The notes below the pieces were generated by a model, which made no database searches, had not been told where the DNA came from, and was given only the letters and a program-made list of their open reading frames with translations. Positions 16,886 to 26,209 of a stretch of DNA of 62,827 nucleotides are shown one piece after another (position 1 is the first letter of the stretch; each line of letters opens with the position of its first letter). Source of the stretch: Sinorhizobium americanum (GTDB taxonomy: Bacteria > Pseudomonadota > Alphaproteobacteria > Rhizobiales > Rhizobiaceae); assembly GCF_001651855.1 (NCBI RefSeq), contig NZ_LNQC01000034.1, positions 1-62,827 of the forward strand, given 5' to 3'. Both the position numbers and the translations under genes were made by a program.

Positions 16886-18348
16886 GCCAGTCGATCTCCG
16901 AGCAGGAACTGCATGGCCCGGTCGAGCCGGATATGCGGCACGGAGAGTTTCAAGCCGCCGCGCGTCTCCTCGAGGTGGGGCGGGCGGAAGCGCACAAAAT
17001 TCAGCTCCGGCATTGATCTGGCAGAGACGGGACTGCCGCCAAATTCCTGAAAAAGAACTTCAGGATCTTCCGGTAAATCACCAGGAAATATCGCTGTTTT
17101 TCTATCTCCATCAAAGACGTCTCCATTGATCCGCTCACCAGCAATCGGCGTGCCGACAATGACTGGCAGGGCGTGTCCGTCATGATTGACCGTTGCCTCG
17201 CGCGTCGCCCGGACCGAGGCGAGCGCCATGACCTCCAGGCCGGCGCCGCTCATGCCGATGCGGTTCGCAGCTCGGCCGACGAGCCGCGTGGCTATTCGCT
17301 CGAGTCGATCATGGCTCTCATGGTGAAGGTGATCGGCCTTCGTCGCGGCGATCAGCACCCGATCTATCCGCCGTGTGAGGAAGGCAGAGAGCCAGGAATT
17401 GGTGCCCGGCCGGAAGCAGGCAAGCACGTCGGCGAGCGCCTGTTCCAAATCCCTCAAAGCCTCCGGGCCGCGATTGATCGCCTGCAGCGCGTCGACGAGC
17501 ACGATCTGGCGGTCGAGCCGGGCAAAATGCTCGCGGAAGAACGGGCTCACCACATGCGTCTTATAGGCTTCGTACCGACGTTCCATCATTGCCCAGAGCG
17601 AACCCTTCGGCGACCGGCCTTCGGGCAGGTTCGGAAGCGGCGAGAAGGTGAGTGCGGGGGACCCTTCGAGATCGCCGGGCATCAGGAAACGGCCGGGCGG
17701 CAGGGTGGAGAGCGAGTGGTCGTCCTCCTTGCACGCCTTCAGATAGGCAGTGAAGCTTTCGGCGAGGCGGCGGGCGGTGCCTTCGTCGGCCGCGGTTTCA
17801 GCGCCGCTCGCCGAGGCAAGTGCCAGCCATTCGCGAGACAGTGCGGCGCGCGCGCCGATTCGCGCCCGCTTGACGGTCGTCTCGCTGAACTGCCGGAAAT
17901 CGAGCGCGAGCAGGGGCAGATCCAGCAGCCACTCGCCCGGATAGTCGACGATATCGATCGACAAGCGCCCGGCGGAAAACATCCGGTTCCAGCCGCTGGC
18001 GCTTTCGTAATCGAGGGTGATGCGCAATTGCGAGATGGCCCTCGTTGAGTCCGGCCAGACCCGGTCACGCACGAGAGCGGCGATATGGTCCTCGTACTGA
18101 AAGCGCGGCACCGCATCGTCCGGCTGCGGCTCGAGTCTTACCTTGGACACCCGCCCCGAACGGACCGGTTCGAAAAGCGGCAGGCGCCCGCCGTTCAGCA
18201 GGTTATGCACCAGCGAGGAGATGAAGACGGTCTTGCCTGCCCGTGACAGACCGGTCACGCCGAGCCGGAGGGACGGGCTGACGAGCCCGGCCGCGCGATC
18301 GGCGAGGTTATCCAAGGCGATCAGGGCGCCGCCTTTGAAGCTGGTCAC
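16882..18348 (-). CDS. YcjX family P-loop NTPase (DUF463)
   Basis: A GTPase-like protein of the YcjX/DUF463 family. The Walker A motif is GLSRAGKTVF near the N-terminus, with IDIVDYPGEWLLDL as the Walker B/switch region and IAATKADHL as the guanine-specificity (TKxD) motif. It is soluble and probably acts at the inner face of the membrane with the YcjF-type partner downstream. The start is uncertain: I use GTG at 18348, because family members begin just before ALDNLADRA. A TTG at 18360 has the better ribosome site (AAGGGGCGG), and an ATG at 18426 is also in frame. Confidence 0.85.
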   Translation of the reverse strand: MTSFKGGALIALDNLADRAAGLVSPSLRLGVTGLSRAGKTVFISSLVHNLLNGGRLPLFEPVRSGRVSKVRLEPQPDDAVPRFQYEDHIAALVRDRVWPDSTRAISQLRITLDYESASGWNRMFSAGRLSIDIVDYPGEWLLDLPLLALDFRQFSETTVKRARIGARAALSREWLALASASGAETAADEGTARRLAESFTAYLKACKEDDHSLSTLPPGRFLMPGDLEGSPALTFSPLPNLPEGRSPKGSLWAMMERRYEAYKTHVVSPFFREHFARLDRQIVLVDALQAINRGPEALRDLEQALADVLACFRPGTNSWLSAFLTRRIDRVLIAATKADHLHHESHDRLERIATRLVGRAANRIGMSGAGLEVMALASVRATREATVNHDGHALPVIVGTPIAGERINGDVFDGDRKTAIFPGDLPEDPEVLFQEFGGSPVSARSMPELNFVRFRPPHLEETRGGLKLSVPHIRLDRAMQFLLGDRLA

Positions 18349-18498
18349 TAAGGACGCCAAATGTTTCCGCCCCTTGGGTTCGATCTTTCCATTGCTGCTG
18401 CCGATATCCCATCGGGTTACGGGCATCCACGTGTTTGGCGATATAGGAAGTGTTTCGGTCGGCGCAATGACGCACAGCTGTTTGGAAAGCGGCGAGGT

Positions 18499-19032
18499 CT
18501 ATCGCCTGACGACTTCCTCGGGCTTCGGAAGCAGCAATGTCGAAAGCGCCGCAGCCGAGATGCGCCCGGCAATTGAGCGTGCCGAGAAATCGATGACCGC
18601 CAGCCCTGCAGGCGGATAGCCGTTCTCCAAGGCTGTTGCGGATTGCTGCTCGCCAAGGTAGCTGCGAAAAACGTCCTCGATCATGGGATTGTGTCCGACC
18701 ACCATGAGACACGTCCTGTCCGCGTGAATCTCGATAAGGTCGGTGTAGACGGCTGCAGGTCCGGCATAGAGTTGGTCGACGTAGCGGATGTCAATGTCTT
18801 CGCCAAGCGCCCGGCGGAACGGTTCGGCGGTCTGGCGGCAGCGCACCGCGGTCGAGCACAGAACGAGATCCGGGCAAAGCCCATGATCGGCCGCACCTTG
18901 CGCAATCAGCTCCGCCTCGGCATAGCCAGTCTCGTCCAGCGTGCGGTCGAAATCCCGTTGCCCGGGCAGCGCCCAGCCGGAGCGGGCGTGACGCAGGAGG
19001 ATGAGGCGGAATGCCGGAGCACTGTCTTGCAT
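18499..19032 (-). CDS. SixA-like histidine phosphatase
   Basis: A 177-residue member of the histidine phosphatase (phosphoglycerate mutase-like) superfamily. The catalytic RHA motif is at the N-terminus (ILLRHARSGW), and the second catalytic histidine is in VVGHNPMIEDV. The size and single compact domain match SixA, which removes phosphate from HPt histidines in E. coli. A free HPt protein is encoded at 7160, but no direct link can be shown. It lies upstream of the YcjX/YcjF pair on the same strand with a 72-150 base gap and may share its transcript. Confidence 0.82.
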   Translation of the reverse strand: MQDSAPAFRLILLRHARSGWALPGQRDFDRTLDETGYAEAELIAQGAADHGLCPDLVLCSTAVRCRQTAEPFRRALGEDIDIRYVDQLYAGPAAVYTDLIEIHADRTCLMVVGHNPMIEDVFRSYLGEQQSATALENGYPPAGLAVIDFSARSIAGRISAAALSTLLLPKPEEVVRR

Positions 19033-19446
19033 ATATCCATCCGAATCTGATGCCGCCGAAGTGCCGCGCGTTGCATCTTTGACGGATTATCGTCGCATCG
19101 CTAACTTGTCTCTCTGTCGGCGCAAAGATCAAGCCGTTCTCCACGGATTTCGCGCGGCAAGCACGGCAGCATTGACATGCCGCACCCCGCACACCAGATG
19201 TCGCAATTGGCAACGTAGTTGAGGCGCGACGCAGACACCACTCTAGGTGACGGCGCAGGCTTGCTGCCGAGCGCCGGCGGGAATATTATGGAGAGTGTTT
19301 CATGTGTAATTTTGATGAAATATTCGCCAGTTAGCCTGGAATGCAAGCATTGTTAAAATAAGCGTAGGTGTCCTCCGCGAGGCTTGAATCAAGCCCTTCA
19401 TAGGTCTATACACCGCCGCAATGAGATGTTCTTCAGGAGAATCGCG
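19033..19446. promoter_or_regulatory. 414-base divergent region before dksA
   Basis: No gene is supported here. It must contain the promoters of the SixA-like gene (minus) and dksA (plus). The notable element is a perfect 15-bp palindrome just before dksA, listed separately. TTTCAT (19297) and ATGAAA 11 bases later form a weaker inverted repeat. Confidence 0.45.
19381..19395. promoter_or_regulatory. perfect palindrome upstream of dksA
   Basis: GGCTTGAATCAAGCC is GGCTTGA and its exact reverse complement around a central A, 52 bases before the dksA start. It is a candidate operator or 5'-leader hairpin; no protein is assigned. Confidence 0.4.
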
Positions 19447-19866
19447 TTGAGTGAGAAGATCGATCTTAGTACCTATGTCCTCTCCGAGGACGAGGATTTC
19501 ATGAATGCCAACCATCGGGCATATTTTCGTGCAAAGCTGAATGCCTGGAAAAACGATATCCTTCGCGAAGCTCGTGAGACTCTGGACCATTTGGCTGAGG
19601 AGAGCGCCAATCATCCGGATCTCGCAGATCGAGCCTCCTCAGAAACAGACCGTGCGATCGAATTGCGCGCCCGGGATCGTCAGAGGAAGCTCATCGCCAA
19701 GATCGACGCCGCCTTGCAGCGCCTCGATGAAGGCACCTACGGCTATTGCGAGGAAACGGGTGAGCCGATCGGCTTGAAGCGCCTGGATGCCAGGCCGATT
19801 GCGACGCTTTCGATCGAAGCGCAGGAGCGTCACGAACGTCGCGAAAAGGTCTACCGCGACGAGTAA
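19447..19866 (+). CDS. dksA: DksA/TraR family transcription factor
   Basis: 139-residue RNA-polymerase secondary-channel protein that works with ppGpp in the stringent response. The long coiled-coil hairpin (about 25-105, with LADRASSETDRAIELRARDR at its tip) and the C-terminal globule GTYGYCEETGEPIGLKRL are clear. Only the first of the four zinc-finger cysteines remains, as reported for some alphaproteobacterial DksA proteins that work without zinc control. The TTG start at 19447 is preferred: AGGAGA (19435-19440) lies 6 bases before it and the product then begins LSEKIDLSTY. An upstream ATG in frame lacks a good site. Confidence 0.92.
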   Translation: MSEKIDLSTYVLSEDEDFMNANHRAYFRAKLNAWKNDILREARETLDHLAEESANHPDLADRASSETDRAIELRARDRQRKLIAKIDAALQRLDEGTYGYCEETGEPIGLKRLDARPIATLSIEAQERHERREKVYRDE

Positions 19867-19890
19867 GCCCGAGCTTGGAGACTACAAAAA

Positions 19891-19921
19891 ACCGGCGCGA
19901 CATGGTCGCGCCGGTTTTTTT
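19891..19921 (+). terminator. terminator of dksA
   Basis: ACCGGCGCGAC (19891-19901) and GTCGCGCCGGT (19905-19915) form a perfect 11-bp stem with an ATG loop, ending in a run of seven T (19915-19921). A-residues on the left side allow it to work for the convergent FliO-like gene too. Confidence 0.93.
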
Positions 19922-19956
19922 GTCCGATGGGAAAACAGGTATGTCTGCGCCGCAGT

Positions 19957-20982
19957 TCAGGGTTTGCGGCCAGCAGAGATATCAGCCAGCATCCGGCTCA
20001 TCTCCTCCTCGATCGACTCTTCCTTGCGGCCTTCTTCCACTGGCGGGCCGAGGATCGGTTCCTGGCGGGCGGCGGCCATTGGGCGGGCCTCCGGCTTGGG
20101 CGCCACCGTGGATGAGAGCCGCTGGAGATCACCGCTGATCTCCGCGTCGAGGAACCGTTCGAAGTCCGCCGCCTTGTCGACGGCGACCGGTCTCTCCACC
20201 GCGGCCGGACTCTCGACGGCAAGCGGTTGGGCTGGTCGGGGAACGGACGGAAGCTGGACGGGCCGCGGAGGCTCCGGCGTCGCCGCCATTGGCTGCGGAA
20301 ACCGCTCATCGCGAGCGGATTGGGTCATGGGAACGATCCGCTCGCGCGCCGCCCTCAGCATGTCTTGGGGCGTTTGCGGGGCGGACACCGGGAGGATGGC
20401 AGGGGCGGGCGGCGAGGTCCTGACGACGGGTTCCGGCCGAGGCGGCGGTTCGCCCGGCAGGGGACGTTGCTGCACGGTTTCCGAGGGCTTTGGCGCGGGC
20501 TCCGGCTCCCGCACGGGCACGGCCCGCGGCGGCTCATCCGACCCCGCCGGACGCACCGGCTCTTGCTTTGCGGCTTCCGCAGGTATCGACGCCGAAACGG
20601 GTTGAGGGGCTGGCGCCGCCTGCTCGGGCGCGACCGGGGACTTGGGGGCCGGCTGTTCCACCGTCGCGGCGACGGGAGCGGCGGCTGCCGCCGCGTCATC
20701 CGGCACGATGCGGCTCTCGATGACGATATCGGTCGGTCCGCCTATCATGATCAGATGCTCGACGTCGTCGCGGCGGACGAGCACGAGCCGGCGGCGCGTG
20801 TCGACGGCAGCGGCATCGAGCACGGCGAGCCGCGGCTGGCGGTTCTTGCCGCCGCGCACGAAGGGAGACGAGGGCCTGTTCCGCATGATCCAGAGCACCG
20901 CCACGAGGCACAGAAGGCCGATGGCGACGGCTCCGGCGGCGATGATGAATCGGCTACCGTTGTCCCCGACCAACGTTTCCAT
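19957..20982 (-). CDS. FliO-like membrane protein with proline-rich tail
   Basis: 341 residues. One N-terminal membrane helix (about 11-33) precedes a short conserved domain (PRLAVLDAAAVDTRRRLVLV ... DDVEHLIMIGGPTDIVIE) that matches the FliO pattern. Over 200 residues of low-complexity proline, alanine and glutamate-rich sequence follow, ending in a short conserved-looking helix (SIEEEMSRMLADISAG). FliO assists assembly of the flagellar export gate, but no flagellar genes are nearby, so a general envelope role is equally possible. Two adjacent ATGs make 20985 or 20982 the start. Confidence 0.65.
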   Translation of the reverse strand: METLVGDNGSRFIIAAGAVAIGLLCLVAVLWIMRNRPSSPFVRGGKNRQPRLAVLDAAAVDTRRRLVLVRRDDVEHLIMIGGPTDIVIESRIVPDDAAAAAAPVAATVEQPAPKSPVAPEQAAPAPQPVSASIPAEAAKQEPVRPAGSDEPPRAVPVREPEPAPKPSETVQQRPLPGEPPPRPEPVVRTSPPAPAILPVSAPQTPQDMLRAARERIVPMTQSARDERFPQPMAATPEPPRPVQLPSVPRPAQPLAVESPAAVERPVAVDKAADFERFLDAEISGDLQRLSSTVAPKPEARPMAAARQEPILGPPVEEGRKEESIEEEMSRMLADISAGRKP

Positions 20983-21347
20983 CATGGGCTGAACTCCTTT
21001 TACCGGTCGAATTGCAACATTTGACGGCTTTTTTCGGGCCGGGACAAGGTTGCGATCGACATTCCCTGTGAATTGACCGCCACGCTTCCGTCGAGACGCT
21101 TTCTGCTGTTATCTCTGATTGTTAAAGATGATTCCAGTTCGACGAAGCGGCTGCGGCACCCGGTGGTCGCGAAGCCTCGGCGGATGCTGGCGACTGCATA
21201 GGACCTTAAACCGGGACGGTTTTGGGGATAAATTACGCAGCATTTCAACGGATTACGGTAGCCCTTGAGCGTCCGCGGGATGCGCGCAACGTCAAGTCAG
21301 CGGGGTGCCGATGTAGCGGCGGGCGTCCGCCAGCAGGTGAGGACCCG
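20983..21347. promoter_or_regulatory. gap between the FliO-like gene and cckA
   Basis: About 360 bases with promoters for both divergent genes. Single TTAA-type half sites occur (for example GTTAAAG near 21120), but I find no full CtrA box and no hairpin. The in-frame reading upstream of cckA from 21222 has no family resemblance and is not counted as coding. Confidence 0.4.
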
Positions 21348-23966
21348 ATGACGAAATTGCGGCAGTCAGGTGATTACCAGATGCCGGTCGTTGACCGGGG
21401 CGTTCGGCCGGGTACCGTGTTCAGGATCATCGTGCTGGCGATCGTGCTGACCGCGTCCGCTGCTGCCTTCGTCGTCTTCAAGAACCAACTCGAGAACGAA
21501 ATCGTCCTCGGCATTCTTGGCGTGCTGGCGATGGTCGGGATATTCTTCCTGGTTTCGTCGGTGATCGGCTTCATCGAGGTCATGCCGCAGTCGCGGCCGG
21601 ATGAACTGGCGCGCGCCTTTCTCGACGCCCACGAGGATGGCACCGTGGTGACCGATCGCAAGGGGCGCATCGTCTATGCGAATGCGGCTTATGGGGCTTT
21701 GACCGGAGCAAAAGGCGCTGCCGGCATCCAATCGCTGGAGACCATTCTGTCGCGCAACAGGGAGGCGACCGAGGCGATCTACCGGCTGACCAACGGCCTG
21801 CACGAAGGCAAGCAGGGGCACGAGGAATTCCGACTCCTCAAACCTCTGGCGAATGGCGCAATGACCGGATCGGGAGCGCATTGGTTTCGCCTGAAGGCGC
21901 GCGTGCTGCCGTTGGAGGACGCCAACAGCAACCCGCTCTATCTGTGGCAGATTGCCGACATTACGGCCGAGCGCGACGACCAGGAGCGCTTTTTCAAGGA
22001 ACTGCAGAACGCCATCGACTATCTGGATCACGCTCCGGCCGGCTTTTTCTCGGCCGGGCGCAAGGGCGAAATCTTCTATATCAACGCCACGCTTGCCGAT
22101 TGGCTCGGGATCGATCTCACCAAGTTCCAACCGGGGTCGATCAGCATCGCCGATCTCGTCGCGGGCGAGGGGCTTACGCTCATCCAGTCGGTGCAGGCCG
22201 AGCCCGGTCTCAAGAAGACCAAGGTCCTGGATCTCGACCTGCGCAAGGGGAACGGCCAGAGCCTGCCGGTAAGGCTGATCCACCGGGTTTCCTCGACGCG
22301 CGACGGTGCGCCGGGCGAGAGCCGGACGATCGTCATGTCCCGCGAGGGCGACGACAGCGATCAATCGGCATCGAACGCGGCGATGCGGTTCACGCGATTC
22401 TTCAACAACACGCCGATGGCCATCGCCTCGGTGGACGGCGCCGGGCGGATCCTCAGAACCAACGCTCCGTTCCTGAAGCTCTTCGCCGGGCTCGTCTCGC
22501 AGGACGACGTCGAGCGCGGCATAACGATCGACGCCGTCCTGCACGATTCCGAGCGGACCCAGCTCGGAGAGGCGCTCGCCGCCGCGAAGGACCGGCAGGG
22601 CGACATCGCGCCGATCGATTCGCTGCACCCGGCGGATGAAGGACGCCACTTCCGCTTCTACGTGAATGCCGTCATCGACCAGAGCGACCAGGCGCCGGAG
22701 GAGGCGGCGATCGTCTATGCGCTGGAGATCACCGAGCAGAAGGCGCTCGAGAACCAGATGGCACAGACGCAGAAGATGAATGCGGTGGGGACGCTCGCCG
22801 GCGGCATTGCGCATGATTTCAACAACGTGCTGACGGCCATATTGCTTTCTGCCGACCATCTGCTCCTCTCGGCGCGGCCGGCCGACGCGACCTTCGCCGA
22901 TCTGATGGAAATCAAGCGGAACGCCAACCGCGCCGCAGTGCTGGTGCGGCAATTGCTCGCCTTCTCGCGCAAGCAGACCATGCGGCCGACCGTCCTCAAC
23001 CTCACCGACGTCATCGGCGATCTACGCATGCTGGTCGACCGGATGACGGGCACCAATGTCAAGGTGGAGGTCGATTATGGCCGCGACCTCTGGCCGGTGA
23101 AGACCGATCTCGGCCAGTTCGAGCAGGTGCTGCTGAACCTCGCCGTCAATGCCCGCGATGCCATGCCCGAGGGTGGGACTATCACCTTGCGGACGCGAAA
23201 CCTGCCGGCGAGCGAAGTCGCCGCGCTCGGACGCCGCGAACTGCCGGAAGACGACTTCGTGACGGTGGAAGTCTCCGACCAGGGCACCGGGATTCCGGCG
23301 GAGATCATGGACAAGATCTTCGAGCCTTTCTTCACGACGAAGGAGGTCGGCAAGGGCACGGGCCTCGGTCTGTCGATGGTCTATGGGATCGTCAAGCAGT
23401 CGGGCGGCTACATCTATCCCGAGTCGGAAGTCGGCAAGGGCACGACTTTCCGCATCCTATTGCCGCGCCATGAGGAAATCGCCGAAGCGCGTGAGGAGGC
23501 TATCCCCGGTGAAGCGACTGCCGCGGTCGCGCCGGCACCGGCAAGCGAAGCAGGCGCCGCGCCGGCTGCACAGGCGGAGCCTGCGGACCTCACCGGTGAC
23601 TCTGCCGTCGTGCTGCTCGTCGAGGACGAGGAGGCGGTCCGTCGCGGCGGCAAGCGGATGCTCGAAACCCGCGGTTATACGGTGCATGAGGCCGGATCGG
23701 GCGTCGAGGCGCTGGAAATCATGGACGAACTCGACGGAGCGGTCGATATCGTCGTTTCGGACGTGGTGATGCCGGAGATGGACGGACCGACGCTGTTGCG
23801 CGAGTTGCGGAAGAAATACCCGAACCTCAAGTTCATCTTCGTCTCGGGCTATGCGGAGGATGCATTTGCCCGCAACCTGCCGGCCGATGCCAAGTTCGGC
23901 TTCCTGCCGAAGCCGTTCTCGCTGAAGCAACTGGCAGTGGCCGTCCGTGAAATGCTCGATTCCTGA
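21348..23966 (+). CDS. cckA: hybrid histidine kinase CckA
   Basis: 872-residue membrane sensor kinase that feeds the ChpT-CtrA phosphorelay controlling the alphaproteobacterial cell cycle. Two membrane helices near the N-terminus (about 26-45 and 52-75) are followed by PAS-type regions, including [20 protein letters not shown]. The dimerisation domain carries phospho-acceptor His489 in [13 protein letters not shown]. The ATPase domain shows N, G1 and G2 boxes ([27 protein letters not shown]). The C-terminal receiver has phospho-acceptor Asp805 in [12 protein letters not shown]. The ATG at 21348 follows AGGTGAGGA. It is the only clear cell-cycle phosphorelay kinase in the window. Confidence 0.95.
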   Translation: MTKLRQSGDYQMPVVDRGVRPGTVFRIIVLAIVLTASAAAFVVFKNQLENEIVLGILGVLAMVGIFFLVSSVIGFIEVMPQSRPDELARAFLDAHEDGTVVTDRKGRIVYANAAYGALTGAKGAAGIQSLETILSRNREATEAIYRLTNGLHEGKQGHEEFRLLKPLANGAMTGSGAHWFRLKARVLPLEDANSNPLYLWQIADITAERDDQERFFKELQNAIDYLDHAPAGFFSAGRKGEIFYINATLADWLGIDLTKFQPGSISIADLVAGEGLTLIQSVQAEPGLKKTKVLDLDLRKGNGQSLPVRLIHRVSSTRDGAPGESRTIVMSREGDDSDQSASNAAMRFTRFFNNTPMAIASVDGAGRILRTNAPFLKLFAGLVSQDDVERGITIDAVLHDSERTQLGEALAAAKDRQGDIAPIDSLHPADEGRHFRFYVNAVIDQSDQAPEEAAIVYALEITEQKALENQMAQTQKMNAVGTLAGGIAHDFNNVLTAILLSADHLLLSARPADATFADLMEIKRNANRAAVLVRQLLAFSRKQTMRPTVLNLTDVIGDLRMLVDRMTGTNVKVEVDYGRDLWPVKTDLGQFEQVLLNLAVNARDAMPEGGTITLRTRNLPASEVAALGRRELPEDDFVTVEVSDQGTGIPAEIMDKIFEPFFTTKEVGKGTGLGLSMVYGIVKQSGGYIYPESEVGKGTTFRILLPRHEEIAEAREEAIPGEATAAVAPAPASEAGAAPAAQAEPADLTGDSAVVLLVEDEEAVRRGGKRMLETRGYTVHEAGSGVEALEIMDELDGAVDIVVSDVVMPEMDGPTLLRELRKKYPNLKFIFVSGYAEDAFARNLPADAKFGFLPKPFSLKQLAVAVREMLDS

Positions 23967-24012
23967 GAATTTGCCAGGCCCGACGCCTGCGGGCGCCGGG
24001 CGCTGACTTCTT

Positions 24013-24951
24013 CTATTTCGCCTGGCTGGCCGCCAATGCGACGGAGATCTCGGCCGCCAGGCGCGCGTTGTTTTCGACCAGCGCAATATTGGTTTCGAGG
24101 CTCCGGCCCTCAGTCATATGGTAGAGATTGTCGAGCAGATAGGGGGTCACCGCCTTGCCGGTGATCTCGTCGCTCGCCGCATTGTCCAGAGCGCGCGCGA
24201 TGTAGATTTCCATCTCCTCGCGCGGAATCTCGTTTTCTTCCGGGACCGGATTGGCGACCAGCAAGCCGCCGTCGATGCCGAGCAATTCGCGCATCCGCTG
24301 GAAATTGGCGATAGCTGCCGGGCTGTTCAGCATCAGCGGGCTCCTGATGCCGGAATCGCGCGACCAGAAGGCGGGGAAGGTCTCGCTGTCATAGGTGACG
24401 ACCGGGACGCCCCTGGTTTCCAGCACTTCCAGCGTCTTCGGAATGTCGAGAATGGCCTTGGCGCCGGCGCAAACGACGATCACCCCGGTTCGGGCAAGCT
24501 CGTCCAGATCGGCGGAAATGTCGAAGCTCTGTTCGGCGCCGCGATGGACGCCGCCGATGCCGCCGGTCGCAAAGACGCTGATGCCGGCGCGGGCGGCCGC
24601 GATCATCGTCGCGGCGACCGTCGTAGCCCCGGTGCGGCGTTCGGCGAGGGCGAAGGCGAGGTCGGCGCGCGACAGCTTCATTGCACCCTCGGTTCTCGCA
24701 AGGGCCTCAAGCTTCGCATCATCGAGGCCGACATGAAGAACGCCGTGAATCACCGCGATCGTGGCAGGAATGGCTCCCTGGTCGCGGATGATCGCCTCGA
24801 CACTGCGCGCCATCGCGAGGTTGCCCGGATAGGGCATGCCATGCGTGATGATCGTCGATTCCAGCGCCACGATGGGCGCACCGCGCGCCTTGGCGGCGGC
24901 GACTTCATCGGAATACTCAATGGGCAGGAAGGGCGAGGAGGATTTTGTCAT
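24013..24951 (-). CDS. psuG: pseudouridine-5'-phosphate glycosidase
   Basis: 312-residue enzyme that splits pseudouridine 5'-phosphate into uracil and ribose 5-phosphate. Family landmarks are ALESTIITHGMPYPGN near the N-terminus, GATTVAATM, the glycine-rich TGGIGGVHRGAE and the late VANPVPEENEIPRE. The related name indigoidine synthase A is historical. The ATG at 24951 fits family length (about 310 residues). It is encoded 79 bases after psuK, forming a two-gene pathway from pseudouridine to central metabolism. Confidence 0.93.
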   Translation of the reverse strand: MTKSSSPFLPIEYSDEVAAAKARGAPIVALESTIITHGMPYPGNLAMARSVEAIIRDQGAIPATIAVIHGVLHVGLDDAKLEALARTEGAMKLSRADLAFALAERRTGATTVAATMIAAARAGISVFATGGIGGVHRGAEQSFDISADLDELARTGVIVVCAGAKAILDIPKTLEVLETRGVPVVTYDSETFPAFWSRDSGIRSPLMLNSPAAIANFQRMRELLGIDGGLLVANPVPEENEIPREEMEIYIARALDNAASDEITGKAVTPYLLDNLYHMTEGRSLETNIALVENNARLAAEISVALAASQAK

Positions 24952-25030
24952 GGTCGTTCGCTTCTGATGACGGGAGCGTGAGGCGGGCGGGAGTGGCCGT
25001 GTACTTCCGCCTGGAATTCGGCTGCGGATT

Positions 25031-25978
25031 TCATGACAGCATTTGGGGCTCCGGCACAAGGGTCAGCACCCGCGCAAGATTGTCCGCCGACATCTCTTCG
25101 GCGGCAGCCAACGGCGAATGAAGCGTCAGGACGGCGGCGGCGATGCCGTGCCGGAGACAACCGGCTAGACCGATGCCGTCGAGCCTGGCGGCGAGAAAGC
25201 CCGAAGCCAGCGCGTCGCCGGCACCGGTCACGTCTGCAAGGGCGGGCAGGGCAGGTGGGGTGGCCAGGCAGGCACCCTCGCGGTCGAAGGCAACTGCAGC
25301 CTTGCCGCCGCGGGTGACCACGCCGGCGGCAAGGCCCGCCGACCGCAGCAGTGACGGCCATTCCTCTACGTCGGCGGCCTCGGCGCCGGTCAGCACCCTG
25401 GCCTCCGCGTCGTTCATGAAGAGCAAGTCGAGCCCGGCCAGACTTTGGCCGTACCGGACAACCTTGGCCGGCGAAACGGCGATGCCGGCAAGGATACGGT
25501 TCGTTCCGGCTGCCGCATCGATCAGCGCCGTCAGCGTCTCTTGTGGCAGATTGGCGTCCGTGAGCACGAGATCGCTCGCCGCGAGGACTTCGCGCGTCGC
25601 ACGCTGCCGCAGCCGGCGCGGCGAGAACAACGCGTATAAATCCATGTCGGCAAGGGCGATCACAAGGTTGCCGTCCCGTTCGAGGATTGCCGTGTAGCTC
25701 GGTGTCTTGCGATCGAGAAAGATGAACGGGCAATCGATAACGCCGGCGGCGGCGGCCGCGGCTGCAACCAGGTCACCGGCCGGATCGCCGCCGCGCGGGC
25801 TGATCATCCGCACCCGATGACCCAGACGCGCGAGATTCCGGGCAGCGTTGAAACCGCCGCCTCCCGCCTCCTCGAACCAGGTTCCGGGATTGCTCGCTCC
25901 AGGCACCGTCGTGCCGCTGATACGGCCGCGCCGGTCGATATGGGCGCCGCCCAGAACGGTGATTTCCCGCTTCGTCAT
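25031..25978 (-). CDS. psuK: PfkB family sugar kinase, probable pseudouridine kinase
   Basis: 315 residues of the ribokinase/PfkB fold. The N-terminal GGAHIDRRG and PGGxxxN-type GGGGFNAARNLARLG segments bind the sugar, and DVTGAGDALASGFLAARL is the C-terminal signature with the catalytic aspartate. The neighbour psuG indicates that the substrate is pseudouridine. The start at 25978 (MTKREITVLGGAH) matches the family. No pseudouridine transporter is adjacent. The gene diverges from recA. Confidence 0.9.
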   Translation of the reverse strand: MTKREITVLGGAHIDRRGRISGTTVPGASNPGTWFEEAGGGGFNAARNLARLGHRVRMISPRGGDPAGDLVAAAAAAAGVIDCPFIFLDRKTPSYTAILERDGNLVIALADMDLYALFSPRRLRQRATREVLAASDLVLTDANLPQETLTALIDAAAGTNRILAGIAVSPAKVVRYGQSLAGLDLLFMNDAEARVLTGAEAADVEEWPSLLRSAGLAAGVVTRGGKAAVAFDREGACLATPPALPALADVTGAGDALASGFLAARLDGIGLAGCLRHGIAAAVLTLHSPLAAAEEMSADNLARVLTLVPEPQMLS

Positions 25979-26067
25979 TCGAACACCTCTATCGGCGAAT
26001 CGGCGCCATGGAGAGAAGCCGCACCGAGTTGCCGCGCAACCTGTGGAAATGAGGTACAATATCCCGT

Positions 26068-26082
26068 GAACAGGAATCGAAC
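26068..26082 (+). promoter_or_regulatory. LexA (SOS) box of recA
   Basis: GAAC-AGGAATC-GAAC is an exact match to the alphaproteobacterial LexA operator GAAC-N7-GAAC, 128 bases before recA. It shows that recA is under SOS control here. Confidence 0.88.
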
Positions 26083-26135
26083 ACTCAGGAGATATCTACT
26101 TTAATTCAAGAGTTTGAAGGAGCATTGCCAAAGTG

Positions 26136-26150
26136 GAACAAAACATGTAC
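26136..26150 (+). promoter_or_regulatory. second, imperfect LexA-like box
   Basis: GAAC-N7-GTAC differs by one base from the rhizobial operator and lies 60 bases from the recA start. It may be an auxiliary site or chance. Confidence 0.3.
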
Positions 26151-26209
26151 AAAATCTCCTGCGGCGGCTTCATTGCCTCGATAGCTCCAATAACCTAAAG
26201 GTGGACCCA

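Noticed and set aside
21222..21347. 42-codon extension of CckA
   Set aside because: The start at 21348 has a strong AGGTGAGGA site and the extension is low-complexity and cysteine/arginine-rich, unlike CckA.
26114..26209. 32-codon extension of RecA
   Set aside because: It runs through the imperfect LexA-like box and lacks the family N-terminus; [12 protein letters not shown] is standard.
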